The translations under genes and the position numbers were made by a program. This document shows, one piece after another, positions 8,074-20,279 of a stretch of 64,000 bases of DNA. The number at the start of each line of letters is the position of its first letter. The stretch's first letter is position 1. The notes beneath the pieces are model-generated. The model searched no databases and had not been told where the DNA came from. It saw only the letters and a list, made by a program, of their open reading frames with translations. The stretch spans positions 1 to 64,000 of the forward strand of contig JAJDOK010000040.1 of NCBI GenBank assembly GCA_022340185.1, given 5' to 3'. The DNA is from Salaquimonas sp. GTDB lineage: Bacteria; Pseudomonadota; Alphaproteobacteria; Rhizobiales; Rhizobiaceae.

Positions 8074-9130
8074 AAACCACAGGATTGCGCCAGTCGACCC
8101 ATCGGCCGTGATAGTCGGCTCGTCCCAGAGAAAGGCTTCTCTCCCCCGGCCATAGCGTCAGCCCGACCGCCGCGCCGTAATTTTGTCCGTCCGCTTCGAA
8201 GCTTAGCCGCGCCAAAGGCCGTTCCGGCGTCGCCCGTGCGCCGGCTTCCTCAAGCAGCACCTCGCCCCACGCCTTTACGCTTTCAGGAAAGTACTGCCAG
8301 GTGATGGTGTGCTGCACCACATGAACAGCGCCCTCAAATTTCCGCGCCAGCCTGCGCTCCAGCCAGTCCGCCGCATCGGCCTGCTCGACCGGCGTTCCTT
8401 CCTTGCCCGCCATGGCAATGGCCGCCTCTGTCCGTTCCACCCGGTCGCGCTGGTCCGGCCAGATATAGGAGATGAGGCGATCGCGCTGCGCCTTGTCGGA
8501 AGGGTCGATTGGCGCCAGGTCGCAACCCGCCCGCTCGATGACGTTGATTTCGGCTTGTAGCGGCGTTTCGCCATACCAACTCGCCGGCAGCACGACGGGC
8601 GAACCCGTCCTGCCCCTTTCGAAGTCGTCGGTCTTCAACAGATAGCGTTCGGCGAAAAGGTTGAGCCCGGCGCTGGCGCCCACCTCGCTTACCACAAGCG
8701 GCCTGCCGAAATGCGTCGCAATCCAGGACCAGCCGGCGAGCAATATCGCCGAACGGCGCACCTCATTGGTCTGCGGCGCCGATTTGAGGAATTCGGCGAT
8801 GTGACCGGCATGTTCGTCCAGCGCACGGGCGATTTCCCGCCACAGTTTTTCATCGTCGCTGTCGCCGCCTTTCGGCGGATAGACCTCCGCCAGGCCCGGA
8901 TCGGCGCCGATGAGAACGAGATTGTTCAGCGCGCCGCACAGTCGAAGTGGTACCGAATCGGCGCCAAGGTCCGGATTGCCCTGCCAGCCGAAAACGATCG
9001 CGCCGATCTTGCTCGCGGAATCGAGACGTTGTGCCAGCAGCCGGCAGACGCGGCCAGTGAACGGTGAGCCGAGTTTTTCGCAGGCTGCCGTCTGCCGCAG
9101 AAAGATGGAACGGATAGCTTCCTCGTCCAC
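8072..9130 (-). CDS. DUF2332 family protein
   Basis: A 352-residue soluble protein matching DUF2332: an N-terminal helical region with SPFTGRVCRLLAQRL, a central LVVSEVGASAGLNL segment that looks like a nucleotide or methyl-donor binding loop, YIWPDQ with RVERTEAAIA, a VVQHTITWQYFP strand, and a C-terminal ending in DYHGRWVDW. The family is common in alphaproteobacteria and has no proven activity that I know of; the GASAGLNL motif hints at a methyltransferase-like fold, which is inference. It starts with GTG at 9130 after a GGGGGAA site, 12 bases after the eno stop, so it is probably co-transcribed with eno. Confidence 0.85.
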   Translation of the reverse strand: MDEEAIRSIFLRQTAACEKLGSPFTGRVCRLLAQRLDSASKIGAIVFGWQGNPDLGADSVPLRLCGALNNLVLIGADPGLAEVYPPKGGDSDDEKLWREIARALDEHAGHIAEFLKSAPQTNEVRRSAILLAGWSWIATHFGRPLVVSEVGASAGLNLFAERYLLKTDDFERGRTGSPVVLPASWYGETPLQAEINVIERAGCDLAPIDPSDKAQRDRLISYIWPDQRDRVERTEAAIAMAGKEGTPVEQADAADWLERRLARKFEGAVHVVQHTITWQYFPESVKAWGEVLLEEAGARATPERPLARLSFEADGQNYGAAVGLTLWPGERSLSLGRADYHGRWVDWRNPVV

Positions 9131-9142
9131 CGTTTCCCCCGT

Positions 9143-10468
<1,326 letters not shown>

Positions 10469-10628
10469 CTAGAGCGGCAGCGGCCCGCGCGCAATTTTCT
10501 TTGCCTTATTTATTTCCAGAAATTGCCGACTTCCTGCCCCAACCCTTTCCAAATGCTTGCCTAGGCTGGACCCAACCGCGCGTTCAAAAAGCCGTTCGAC
10601 AAATACTGGCAACAAGCGGAGGCGTCCG

Positions 10629-11063
10629 ATGTCCATGTCACCTGAAAAGGGGGCTTTGCCCCATTCCGATATTTCTCGTTTTGTCGGGCGCTTCATGCGT
10701 TCCGGCCTGCCGCTGGCGGCTGCACTCTCCATTGCCGCCTTCGCTTCGGCCAACCCGGCAAGGCCCGAGACGGTCGACTGCACCAAGGCGGACATCTCGG
10801 CCGAGTTCGCCATATGCAATTCGGAATCCCTGCAGGATCTCGACACCAGGCTCGACACGGCTTTCCGTAAACTGGAACTGGCCGCCACCAACAAGCCCGA
10901 GCGCCAGAAAATCGAGCGCGAACAGGCAAGCTGGACGGTCAGGCGCGATGCCTGCAAGGCCGACATGGCCTGCCTTGCCATGCGTTACCAGGAACGTATT
11001 CTCGACATCGACAACGGGACGTCGGCCAATCCGTCGAGCCTACTCGGCTTCACCGGCCAGTGA
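10629..11063 (+). CDS. Secreted LprI-like (DUF1311) protein
   Basis: A 144-residue protein with a likely Sec signal (hydrophobic core SGLPLAAALSIAAFASA, cleavage near ANPARPET) followed by a helical domain with the four-cysteine pattern of the lysozyme inhibitor LprI N-terminal domain: VDCTKADISAEFAICNSE, LDTRLDTAFRKLE, SWTVRRDACKADMACLAMRYQERI. Such domains are periplasmic; lysozyme inhibition has been shown for a few members only. I chose ATG 10629 because GGAGGCG lies just upstream; the frame is open back to a TTG at 10557. It stands alone, divergent from eno and convergent with kdsA. Confidence 0.75.
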   Translation: MSMSPEKGALPHSDISRFVGRFMRSGLPLAAALSIAAFASANPARPETVDCTKADISAEFAICNSESLQDLDTRLDTAFRKLELAATNKPERQKIEREQASWTVRRDACKADMACLAMRYQERILDIDNGTSANPSSLLGFTGQ

Positions 11064-11095
11064 CCGGCTGAATGGTCGCTGACGATTGCCTCTGC

Positions 11096-11935
11096 TCAGC
11101 CTCGTTTGACGATCGCATCGATCGCCATCATCTGCTCGATCAGCGCCGGCATGTCGGTGAGCCGCATCATGTTCGGCCCGTCCGAGGAGATAGTGTTGTC
11201 GGGATCGTCATGCGTTTCGATGAAGACGCCGGCGACGCCCGTCGCCACTGCCGCGCGCGCTAGATACGGCACCATGGTTCGGTCGCCGCCGGAAGAGGAA
11301 CCCTGTCCGCCTGGCTGCTGCACTGAATGGGTGGCGTCGAAGATGATGGGCGCACCGGTCTCTCGCGCCATGATCGGCAGCGCCCGCATGTCGGAGACGA
11401 GCGTGTTGTAGCCGAAGCTGGCGCCGCGCTCGGTCACCAGCACATTCGCATTGCCCGAACCGGTAATCTTGCAGACGACATTCTTCATGTCCCAGGGCGC
11501 CAGGAACTGGCCCTTCTTGACATTGACCACCTTGCCGGTCTTCGCCGCGGCGACCAGCAGATCGGTCTGGCGGCACAAAAAGGCCGGGATCTGCAGCACG
11601 TCGACATGCGGCGCGACCAGCCCGCATTGTTCTGCGGTGTGCACATCGGTGAGCACCGGCAGGCTGAACTCGGCGCGCAGATCGTCGAAGACCGGCATCG
11701 CCGCGTCCAGCCCCGCGCCGCGCGTCGCGCCAAGGCCGGTGCGGTTGGCCTTGTCGTAGCTCGTCTTGTAGACGAGGCCGATGCCGAGCCTTGCCGTCAG
11801 TTCCTTGAGCGCGCCGGCCATGTCGAAGGCGTGCTGGCGGCTTTCAAGCTGGCACGGACCGGCGATCAGCGCCAATGGGCCGGCATTGGAGAAGGTGACA
11901 GAGCCGACCGCAACTTCCGGGTTGGCTTCGCTCAT
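11096..11935 (-). CDS. kdsA: 3-deoxy-8-phosphooctulonate synthase (KDO8P synthase)
   Basis: Condenses phosphoenolpyruvate with arabinose 5-phosphate to KDO 8-phosphate for the lipopolysaccharide inner core. The 279-residue barrel protein shows LIAGPCQLESRQHAFDMA, VYKTSYDKANRTG, LPVLTDVHTAEQC, DVLQIPAFLCRQTDLL and FDATHSVQQPGG, all hallmarks of the family. A conserved KdsA motif with Cys (GPCQLES) is kept, but whether the enzyme needs a metal cannot be settled by eye. Its ATG overlaps the stop of the upstream VOC gene by four bases (ATGA), so the two are translationally coupled. It ends convergent with the LprI-like gene, 32 bases away. Confidence 0.97.
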   Translation of the reverse strand: MSEANPEVAVGSVTFSNAGPLALIAGPCQLESRQHAFDMAGALKELTARLGIGLVYKTSYDKANRTGLGATRGAGLDAAMPVFDDLRAEFSLPVLTDVHTAEQCGLVAPHVDVLQIPAFLCRQTDLLVAAAKTGKVVNVKKGQFLAPWDMKNVVCKITGSGNANVLVTERGASFGYNTLVSDMRALPIMARETGAPIIFDATHSVQQPGGQGSSSGGDRTMVPYLARAAVATGVAGVFIETHDDPDNTISSDGPNMMRLTDMPALIEQMMAIDAIVKRG

Positions 11936-12885
11936 CGTGCGGTTCCCAACGGCTCGAAGGCGAAGATCGCTCCCTGGCCGGTCGCAGGCGCGACGACCAG
12001 CCTGCCCGCAATTTCGCGGAAATCGACACCGTTCGATTTGAAGACCTCCCGCGTCGCCTCCAGATCGGCAACCGCGAAGGTTGCGGCGCGCAGTTTCACG
12101 CCTCTGCCATGGCCGCAGCGCTCGTCGCCATACCAGGCCTTCATGCCGGCCGGGCTGTAGACCGCGACGCTGGCATTCGCCGCGCGCAATTCGATGCCGA
12201 AGGAATGCGCGTTGATCTCGCGGGAATTGACCACCTCTTCCAGCAGATACTGGAAATCGGACGGGTTGGGTTCGCTAAGCGCCACCTCGGTGAGCGCCAC
12301 CACGCCATTGGCGTGCTTTTCGAACGCCTTGCGACCGCCTGGCGGAGCGTTGACGCGTTCGCAGGTGAAGAAGAAGGCGTCTGGTGCCCTCAAGTCCGCG
12401 GCGAAGGCAAGCCTGAAGCTCATGGTGTGGCGATTGCCCTTCCTGTCCTCGAACTGCCGTGAGAATTTCAGTTTCTTGCCCGCGGAAATACCGGTTTTGA
12501 CGAACCTTGCGTGATCGGCCTTGGCGTCCTTCGTCGAAAAGACCAGCGCCGAAAAGCCGTTATTGCCGCGCCGGAAGCGATAGACCTGATCGCGCGCCGT
12601 AAAGACATTGCCTTTCAGCGCCGTTGTCTCGCAGGTCTCGCGTTGTGCGATGCCAAGCGGCTCAAGAAAAGTGCCGTCCTTGAAATAGACGCAGCAATTT
12701 TCGGTGCCGAACGGGTGTTGCGCGTCAGGTGCCACGGTGAAACCGAGTGCCGTGAGCCTTTCACGCGCGAACGACAATTCGCTGACCGGCAGCACGAGGT
12801 GGTCGATCGTCCTCGCCTGGCGCGGCGAGGAACCCCGCTTGCCCTTGCGGGCGGTCTTTGCGGATTTGGCTGATGCGGCGCTCAT
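11932..12885 (-). CDS. VOC (glyoxalase-like) superfamily protein
   Basis: A 317-residue cytoplasmic protein. After a basic Ala/Ser/Lys-rich tail (about 25 residues) it has a glyoxalase-like domain beginning TIDHLVLPVSELSFARERLTAL, with the beta-alpha-beta pattern of vicinal oxygen chelate proteins, and a second related half ending IFAFEPLG. The His in TIDHLVLP and the Glu-rich strands could bind metal, but no substrate can be assigned. The ATG at 12885 (MSAASAKSAK) was preferred to upstream codons since the earlier part has the composition of out-of-frame sequence. It overlaps kdsA by four bases and lies 49 bases after the D,D-carboxypeptidase gene. Confidence 0.8.
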   Translation of the reverse strand: MSAASAKSAKTARKGKRGSSPRQARTIDHLVLPVSELSFARERLTALGFTVAPDAQHPFGTENCCVYFKDGTFLEPLGIAQRETCETTALKGNVFTARDQVYRFRRGNNGFSALVFSTKDAKADHARFVKTGISAGKKLKFSRQFEDRKGNRHTMSFRLAFAADLRAPDAFFFTCERVNAPPGGRKAFEKHANGVVALTEVALSEPNPSDFQYLLEEVVNSREINAHSFGIELRAANASVAVYSPAGMKAWYGDERCGHGRGVKLRAATFAVADLEATREVFKSNGVDFREIAGRLVVAPATGQGAIFAFEPLGTAR

Positions 12886-12934
12886 GGCAATGCGGTTTGC
12901 CCGAACTGGCAGGGCTTTGCAAGCGGCCAGACGA

Positions 12935-14179
12935 TTAGCGTTGAGGCCTTGGTTCCGGCACGGGGACCTTGACGCGCTTCGTGCCGAAGACGACCGGCCA
13001 TTTGCCGTCACTGGCTTCCTCGGCATAGGAGGTGACATCGGCCTTGGCCTTGCCGCCCAGGAGGCCGTAGGGATCGGGTCCGGTCGCATGGCCGAGCGAG
13101 ATCCGTTCGACGCGCGAGATCACCACTTTCTTCTTCAAATATTTGTCTTCCAGATCGTCGAGGCTCGGTTGTTTCATGGCGAAAATCGAGGCGCCGGCGC
13201 TCGCCGTGACCATTTTCTTCTTCTTTTTGCGCGAGCAAACGGCTTCGCGCATGTTGACGGGAAACCGGTGCACTGCGCCAACAGGCTTCAAATTGTCGAT
13301 CTTCGTGTTCGAGAAGAACACGTTCTTTGCAAAGCCTTCGCTGAGCAGCTTGGCTGCGCGCACATTGCGTTCCTGCCCCGTCTCTCCGCCGAGGACGACG
13401 GCGATGAGTTCACGTCCGCCACGTCTGGCGCTTACCACGATGTTTAGGCCGGAATTACAGGTAAACCCGGTCTTCATGCCATTCGTGCCGTCGAAGCGGA
13501 AAAGCAGCGGATTGTGGTTGGTAAGCCGCCGCCTGCCCGCCTTGATTGCCTGGATCGAGAAGTATTTGGAATATTGAGGGAATTCCTTCTTGATCGCGAG
13601 TGTCAGCACCGCCAGATCGCGCGCGCTGGTATATTGCTGGTCTTCCTGCAGGCCGTGCGCATTGACGTAATGGCTGTCCTTCATGCCGAGCCGCGCCGCG
13701 TTCGCATTCATCATCGCAACGAAAGCGCTCTCCGACCCGCCAACGGATTCGGCCGTCGCCGTGGCGATGTCATTGGCCGATTTGACCATCAGGATCTTGA
13801 TCGCCGTTTCCACCGTCATCACCGTGCCGACGGGAAAGCCCATTTTCGACGGCGGTTCGGCGAGCGCATGGCTGGATACCTTGACCGGTGAATTGAGGCT
13901 GATTTTGCCTTTCTTGATCTCCTCGAAGACGGTGTAGACGGTCATCAGCTTGGTCAGCGAGGCGGGATACCAGCGGTCGAAGGCCTGGTACTGCGAAACC
14001 ACCTTGCCGGTCGCCACCTCGACGACGATCGAGGGCGCGGCAACTGCTGTGGCAAACGTTGCCGTCAGCAACAGGATTGCAGCGGCCGCAACAGCCGCTA
14101 TTGGCGCAAACCGGCCTGACCGCATCGCGATAACGGAATACGCCGAAAATGGGGCAGATGAGAGCATGACGCCACTCAT
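12935..14179 (-). CDS. D-alanyl-D-alanine carboxypeptidase (S11 family PBP)
   Basis: Periplasmic penicillin-binding protein that trims the terminal D-Ala of peptidoglycan stem peptides. The 414-residue protein has an N-terminal signal sequence (IAAVAAAAILLLTATFATAVAA), the SxxK nucleophile in SLTK (Ser74, Lys77), the SAN motif (134-136), and KTG (236-238), in the right order and spacing. The C-terminal ~110 residues, with an odd RKKKKK stretch, are more variable. The start is uncertain: ATG 14179, 14167 and 14125 are in frame and none has a clear ribosome binding site; the last gives the most compact signal peptide. Upstream is a 228-base divergent gap shared with the GGDEF/EAL gene. Confidence 0.93.
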   Translation of the reverse strand: MSGVMLSSAPFSAYSVIAMRSGRFAPIAAVAAAAILLLTATFATAVAAPSIVVEVATGKVVSQYQAFDRWYPASLTKLMTVYTVFEEIKKGKISLNSPVKVSSHALAEPPSKMGFPVGTVMTVETAIKILMVKSANDIATATAESVGGSESAFVAMMNANAARLGMKDSHYVNAHGLQEDQQYTSARDLAVLTLAIKKEFPQYSKYFSIQAIKAGRRRLTNHNPLLFRFDGTNGMKTGFTCNSGLNIVVSARRGGRELIAVVLGGETGQERNVRAAKLLSEGFAKNVFFSNTKIDNLKPVGAVHRFPVNMREAVCSRKKKKKMVTASAGASIFAMKQPSLDDLEDKYLKKKVVISRVERISLGHATGPDPYGLLGGKAKADVTSYAEEASDGKWPVVFGTKRVKVPVPEPRPQR

Positions 14180-14407
14180 AGCGATTCATCGAGGCATTGG
14201 CCAGCGTGACGAACAGGGCATGGCCAGCAACACACCGCATTTGGCCATGTGCGCGGCGAAGATGACCCGCACCAACTCACGTGACGGATACTTGACCGTT
14301 TCCCCGGATCATAAAACCCGCCAGGATGACCAAAGGGAAACTTAACGATTTTGGATTAACAAAAAGAGTTTGCAGTCGGCCAGCTAACCGAAGGTTGAAC
14401 CGGTCTC

Positions 14408-15997
14408 ATGAAGGCCCTGCTCGAATACAGGAAATCCGCGCCGCTCATCGATGCGGCTGTGCTTGCAGCGATTGGTGCCGCGCTGTGGGCCTTGATGGTC
14501 TATGCGGATTTGTACGACTGGTTTTACACATTTTCACGTTCGCATGAGGACTGGGAACTGGACGAACTGGTTCTCGCAGCCCAGACCTTCGGATTTATGG
14601 GCTTTATCTATGCGACACGCTGGCTGATCGCGTTCAGACGCGAATTGATGCGGCGCCGCAAAGCCGAATCCGACATTGAATGGCTTGGCCATCACGACAT
14701 GCTGACGCGCCTGCCCAACCGCCGATTTCTGGCCGACATGGTTTCAAAGACACCGCCATGCACGCCGAACGGCTCGACCAAGTGCTACGCCGTGTACTGG
14801 CTCGATCTGCGGGGCTTCAAGAAAGTCAATGAATTGCATGGTCATGGCGGCGGCGACCGTTTTCTGATCGAAGTCGTCAATCGGCTGAAAGAGATCGCGC
14901 GCAATGAATTGATCATACGCCAGGGGGGAGATGAATTCATCGTCGTCGCCGACACCAGACGCATCGGTGACCCCCATATCTTTGCCAGAAAAATTGCCGT
15001 CTCGCTTGAACGTCCGGTGCGCCTGCGCAGCTCGCATGCCCAGGTCAATGTCTATATGGGCTATGCAATCTGTCCCGATCACGCCAGAACCCTGAAATCC
15101 GGCATAAAGCGCGCCGGCTTCGCCCTCAACGTGGCCAAGACCAAGGGAGGGCAACGTGTCCGGGTCTTCGAAGACAGCATGGAAGCAACGCTGACCGAGC
15201 AAGCCACGCTCGAATTGGGATTGGCGCGGGCCATCCGCAGCAAGCAGATCGTTCCGTACTACCAGCCTATATTCGACCTGGCATCCGGCCGGCTGCATGC
15301 CTTCGAAGTCCTCGCAAGATGGAAGAGGGACGGCGAAAACATACCGCCAACCGTCTTCATCCAGATTGCCGAGGAAACGGGCCTGATTGTCGAACTGTCG
15401 GAAATGCTGCTGCGCCAGGCTTGCCAGGATGCGATCGACTGGCCTTTCGGTATCAAGATCTCCTTCAATATCTCAGGTGCCCAGCTGATCGACGGCGAGA
15501 TCGGCAAACATATCATCAAGATTTTGGAGGAAACCGGCTTTCCGGCGAACCTGCTGGAAATCGAGGTCACCGAGACGGCGCTGGTTGCCGATGTCGAAAC
15601 GGCTGAGGCGGTGCTTGGGGAATTGCGAAACGCCGGCGCGACTGTCGCGCTCGACGATTTCGGAACCGGTTATTCCAGCCTGGCGCAATTGTCCCGATTC
15701 GCCTTCGACGTTCTCAAGATCGACCGCAGTTTCGTCGCCAGCTTCGAACACAGCGCAAAGCAGAACAAGATCGTGCGCGCCATTCTTGCCCTGTCGACAG
15801 GTTTGGATATCGCCACCACCGCTGAAGGCATCGAAACCCAGGACCAGCTTGATAGGCTGAAAAAGATGGGTTGCCGATACGGTCAGGGCTATCTTCTCGG
15901 CAAGCCCTCGCCGGCTGCCCAGCTTGGCATGTTTATCGAGGCCGATCTCGCGGCCCATCGCAAGATGCTGATGGCCGCTATCAAAAAGAGCGCTTGA
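14408..15997 (+). CDS. GGDEF-EAL cyclic-di-GMP turnover protein
   Basis: A 529-residue membrane-anchored signalling protein. Two membrane helices (about 13-33 and 54-75) are followed by a GGDEF domain with an intact GGDEF motif (173-177) in RQGGDEF and a slightly divergent metal loop (LDLRGF instead of the usual DIDxF). The EAL domain has EVL (300-302) in place of EAL but keeps Glu300, FNISGAQL, EVTETALV, DDFGTGYSS (416-424) and the AEGIE motif, so phosphodiesterase activity is plausible. No sensor domain is seen apart from the membrane part. It is monocistronic, divergent from the carboxypeptidase gene. Which activity dominates cannot be told from sequence. Confidence 0.93.
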   Translation: MKALLEYRKSAPLIDAAVLAAIGAALWALMVYADLYDWFYTFSRSHEDWELDELVLAAQTFGFMGFIYATRWLIAFRRELMRRRKAESDIEWLGHHDMLTRLPNRRFLADMVSKTPPCTPNGSTKCYAVYWLDLRGFKKVNELHGHGGGDRFLIEVVNRLKEIARNELIIRQGGDEFIVVADTRRIGDPHIFARKIAVSLERPVRLRSSHAQVNVYMGYAICPDHARTLKSGIKRAGFALNVAKTKGGQRVRVFEDSMEATLTEQATLELGLARAIRSKQIVPYYQPIFDLASGRLHAFEVLARWKRDGENIPPTVFIQIAEETGLIVELSEMLLRQACQDAIDWPFGIKISFNISGAQLIDGEIGKHIIKILEETGFPANLLEIEVTETALVADVETAEAVLGELRNAGATVALDDFGTGYSSLAQLSRFAFDVLKIDRSFVASFEHSAKQNKIVRAILALSTGLDIATTAEGIETQDQLDRLKKMGCRYGQGYLLGKPSPAAQLGMFIEADLAAHRKMLMAAIKKSA

Positions 15998-16116
15998 GCG
16001 TAACCTATCGCAAGGGCGCTTGATCCAGCCGACAATTTTTCTGAATCCGCGGCCGCTGGATTTGGTGCGGCGCGAGTGTTAGCAAGTCGGGCGCAATTTC
16101 GGGTGACACCTTCCTG

Positions 16117-17103
16117 ATGACCGGTTGGGGCGAAGCCTTCCTTCCTTGCGGCGTGACGATGCAAACAACTGATCCGGCGCCTCGCAGCGACCTTTCAACC
16201 CATGCCGTGCCCGACAGGCCCCAGGTCGCGCTGTGGCTCGTGCTCTTCATGGGCGTAACCTTCGCGCTGATCTGGAGTTCGGCCTTCTCTGTCGCGAAGA
16301 TCCTCGTCGCCCATACGCCGCCCTTCTCGATTTCAGTCGTCCGTTTCGTGATCGCCGCAACGCTCGCCGGCGGTCTCGCCGTGGCGCTCGGCCAGAGAGT
16401 TCCGCGCGGCTGGGCCGCCTGGCGCGCCATCATCATTCTCGGCCTGTGCCAGAACACGCTCTATCTCGGCCTGTTCTTTACCGCCATGACGCGCATCCCG
16501 GCGGGGCTGGCCGCGATCATCGCGAGCGCCATGCCATTGATCGTTGCCTCGCTCGCGCCGCTGCTGGTCGGCGAACGCCTCGGCCCGATCAAGGTGCTGG
16601 GACTGGTGACCGGATTTGCCGGCGTCATCTGGATCATGGCGACCCGGATTGTCGGCGGTATCGACCTGTTCGGCGTTGCGCTGGCGATCGCCGGCGTTCT
16701 CGCCCTTGCGACCGCCACGCTGACGGTCAAGCGTGGCGCTTTCGGCACCGGCCTGCTGATGGTCGTTGCCTGCCAGATGTTGGTGGGTGGTCTGGGCTGT
16801 ATCCCGCTGGCGCTGATCTTCGAGGACGTGGCGGCTTTCGACATCACGCCGCATGTCGCCATCGCCTTCGCCTATCAGGTTATCATGCCGGGCATCGTGG
16901 CGACGCTGATCTGGTTCTGGCTGGTCAAGACGGTGACGGCGGCTTCCGCCAGCGCCTTCCATTTCCTGAACCCGATCTTCGGCGTCGCCATCGCCTGGGC
17001 GATGCTTGGCGAGCCGCTGTCGCTGCGTGACGGGTTCGGCGTGGTGCTGGTCGCCATCGGCATTCTGGCGGTCAATTGGCGGGGACGGACTGTCCCCGAC
17101 TGA
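16117..17103 (+). CDS. EamA/DMT family transporter
   Basis: A 328-residue inner-membrane protein with about ten helices in two EamA repeats: the first starts near LWLVLFMGVTFALIWSSAFS, the second near ALAIAGVLALATATLTVKRG. The Glu in LLVGERLGP and LGEPLSL at the ends of the helices fit the family. Members export metabolites or amino acids; the substrate cannot be named. The first ATG (16117) has only a weak GGGTGA upstream, and ATG 16159 would remove 14 residues without touching the membrane part. Its stop is one base from the pyrG stop on the other strand. Confidence 0.9.
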   Translation: MTGWGEAFLPCGVTMQTTDPAPRSDLSTHAVPDRPQVALWLVLFMGVTFALIWSSAFSVAKILVAHTPPFSISVVRFVIAATLAGGLAVALGQRVPRGWAAWRAIIILGLCQNTLYLGLFFTAMTRIPAGLAAIIASAMPLIVASLAPLLVGERLGPIKVLGLVTGFAGVIWIMATRIVGGIDLFGVALAIAGVLALATATLTVKRGAFGTGLLMVVACQMLVGGLGCIPLALIFEDVAAFDITPHVAIAFAYQVIMPGIVATLIWFWLVKTVTAASASAFHFLNPIFGVAIAWAMLGEPLSLRDGFGVVLVAIGILAVNWRGRTVPD

Positions 17104-17104
17104 T

Positions 17105-18745
<1,641 letters not shown>

Positions 18746-18800
18746 CTACCCCAATTGCCGCGATTCGCAAACCGAAAAGCCATGAGGCCAACTCCAATCC

Positions 18801-18832
18801 AAAAGAAAGCGCCCGGCTCTGGAGCCGGGCGC
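18801..18832 (-). terminator. Rho-independent terminator of secG
   Basis: An exact inverted repeat GCGCCCGGCTC (18809-18819) / GAGCCGGGCGC (18822-18832) is followed on the minus strand by TTTCTTTT (18801-18808). It lies 22 bases after the secG stop. Confidence 0.88.
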
Positions 18833-18854
18833 GGTGTCGGTTGGTTTGCGGCGA

Positions 18855-19301
18855 CTACTGGCCGCTGGGAATCTGCGATTCGGATGGTGTCGCGGGAGCC
18901 TCCGCCGGAGTCTGCGTTGGTGTTGCGGGTGCCCCGGAAGTCGCAGGAGCTTCGGGAGCGGCAGGCGCCTCGCCTTCCTTCTTCGGTGCGAGCTGGTCGA
19001 AAATGCCGCCACCGGTGCCCTGGTCTGTACCGTTCTGCTGGGTCTGCGCCGGTATGCGGTCGAGAATGTCCGTAGGCTTCTCGTTGATCTTGGCGATGAC
19101 GCCGAGTGCAATCGAGGTGGCGAAGAAGGCCGCCGCCAGGATCGCCGTCGTCCGGGTCAGCGCGTTGGCCGCGCCGCGCGCCGACATGAAGCCGCCTCCG
19201 CCGCCGATGCCGAGCGCACCGCCCTCGGAGCGCTGCAACAGCACGACCCCGACCAGTGCCACGACCACCATCAGGTGGATGACGATAATTACAGTTTCCA
19301 T
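18855..19301 (-). CDS. secG: Preprotein translocase subunit SecG
   Basis: Small accessory subunit of the SecYEG channel. The 148-residue protein shows the SecG pattern: first membrane helix (ETVIIVIHLMVVVALVGVVL), the glycine-rich cytoplasmic loop QRSEGGALGIGGGGGFMSARG, and second helix (TAILAAAFFATSIALGVIA). After it comes a ~65-residue Pro/Ala/Thr/Glu-rich C-terminal extension, probably disordered; alphaproteobacterial SecG proteins often carry such tails. ATG 19301 follows GGAAGAAG. A terminator follows directly. Upstream by 126 bases is the cyclase gene on the same strand. Confidence 0.95.
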   Translation of the reverse strand: METVIIVIHLMVVVALVGVVLLQRSEGGALGIGGGGGFMSARGAANALTRTTAILAAAFFATSIALGVIAKINEKPTDILDRIPAQTQQNGTDQGTGGGIFDQLAPKKEGEAPAAPEAPATSGAPATPTQTPAEAPATPSESQIPSGQ

Positions 19302-19427
19302 ACTTCTTCCAGAAAGTTGCTGCCGCGAATGGCCTAGGTCAGGCCGCGCGAGCCAAAAAGTTGGCGGCGTTCTACACGAAGGTTTGGTTCAAATAAAGTC
19401 CCGATCTCCCGCCCGGAAACGTGAAAC

Positions 19428-20249
19428 TCAGCGCGAATTCGCTTTCTTGCCATCTGATTTGCGGCGGCGAAGCAGGATGTGAAACAGGAATGGCGCCGAC
19501 GGAAAGATGAACCAGGGCGTCGCAATGCCTGAGAAGAACAGGTTGATGGCAAAAAAGAAGCCGATCATCATCACCGAAAAGCGAACCTTCCTGTCCTGCA
19601 CGTCGAACCAGCCGCGGAAGCGTTCGTACCAGACTTGCATTTTCTCCCAGGCCGTCGGTCCCTCGTGCTCCGGCTTCACCTTGGGCGTTGCGGCAAACTG
19701 CTGGAAGGTTTCGGCTTCCGGCGGCGGCGCGTTGGAGCCGCCGATGCGCACGCGATAGGCCGTGATCGGGTCTTCGCCGTCCTTGACCTGCCGGGTGCCG
19801 GCGAAGTCGAACCCGACGGCCAGCTGCTTGTGGGCGAATTCGTAGACGCTGGGCGAGACCATGACCCCGCCCGGTTCGGCAATGGCCTCCAGGCGCGAGG
19901 CGACGTTGACGCCATCGCCATAGATGTCGTCGCCCTCGCTCATTACGTCGCCGAGATTGATGCCGATGCGGAACCACATCTGGTCGCTGTCGGGCAGGCT
20001 GCGGTTTTCCGCGCCGATCGCGTCCTGGATTTCCACCGCGCATCTGACGGCTTCGACGACACTTGTGAACTCCGCGATGATCGCGTCGCCCCAGGTGTTG
20101 ACCATCCGCCCTTCATGGCTGGCGAAATGGCTTTCCATGATGCTGCGATAGCGGTTGAGCCGTTCGAGCGTATCGCGCTCGTTACGCGCCATCAGCCGGC
20201 CATAGTTCTGGGCGTCGGCACAGAAGACGGTCGTCAATTTGCGTTTCAC
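19428..20249 (-). CDS. Class III adenylate/guanylate cyclase with C-terminal membrane helices
   Basis: A 273-residue protein with an N-terminal class III nucleotide cyclase domain (residues ~5-170): metal Asp12 in FCADAQNYGRLM, Asp55 in NTWGDAIIAEF, and DDIYGDGVNVASRLEAIAEPGGVMVS near 112-135. After a linker come two membrane helices (about 222-258) and a basic Arg/Lys-rich end, an arrangement with the catalytic domain first and the anchor last. Whether it makes cAMP or cGMP cannot be decided by eye. It starts with GTG at 20249, and a 27-base tandem repeat lies just upstream. Confidence 0.88.
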   Translation of the reverse strand: MKRKLTTVFCADAQNYGRLMARNERDTLERLNRYRSIMESHFASHEGRMVNTWGDAIIAEFTSVVEAVRCAVEIQDAIGAENRSLPDSDQMWFRIGINLGDVMSEGDDIYGDGVNVASRLEAIAEPGGVMVSPSVYEFAHKQLAVGFDFAGTRQVKDGEDPITAYRVRIGGSNAPPPEAETFQQFAATPKVKPEHEGPTAWEKMQVWYERFRGWFDVQDRKVRFSVMMIGFFFAINLFFSGIATPWFIFPSAPFLFHILLRRRKSDGKKANSR

Positions 20250-20279
20250 GGTTTGCGCCTACCTGAATTCGCCCACACA

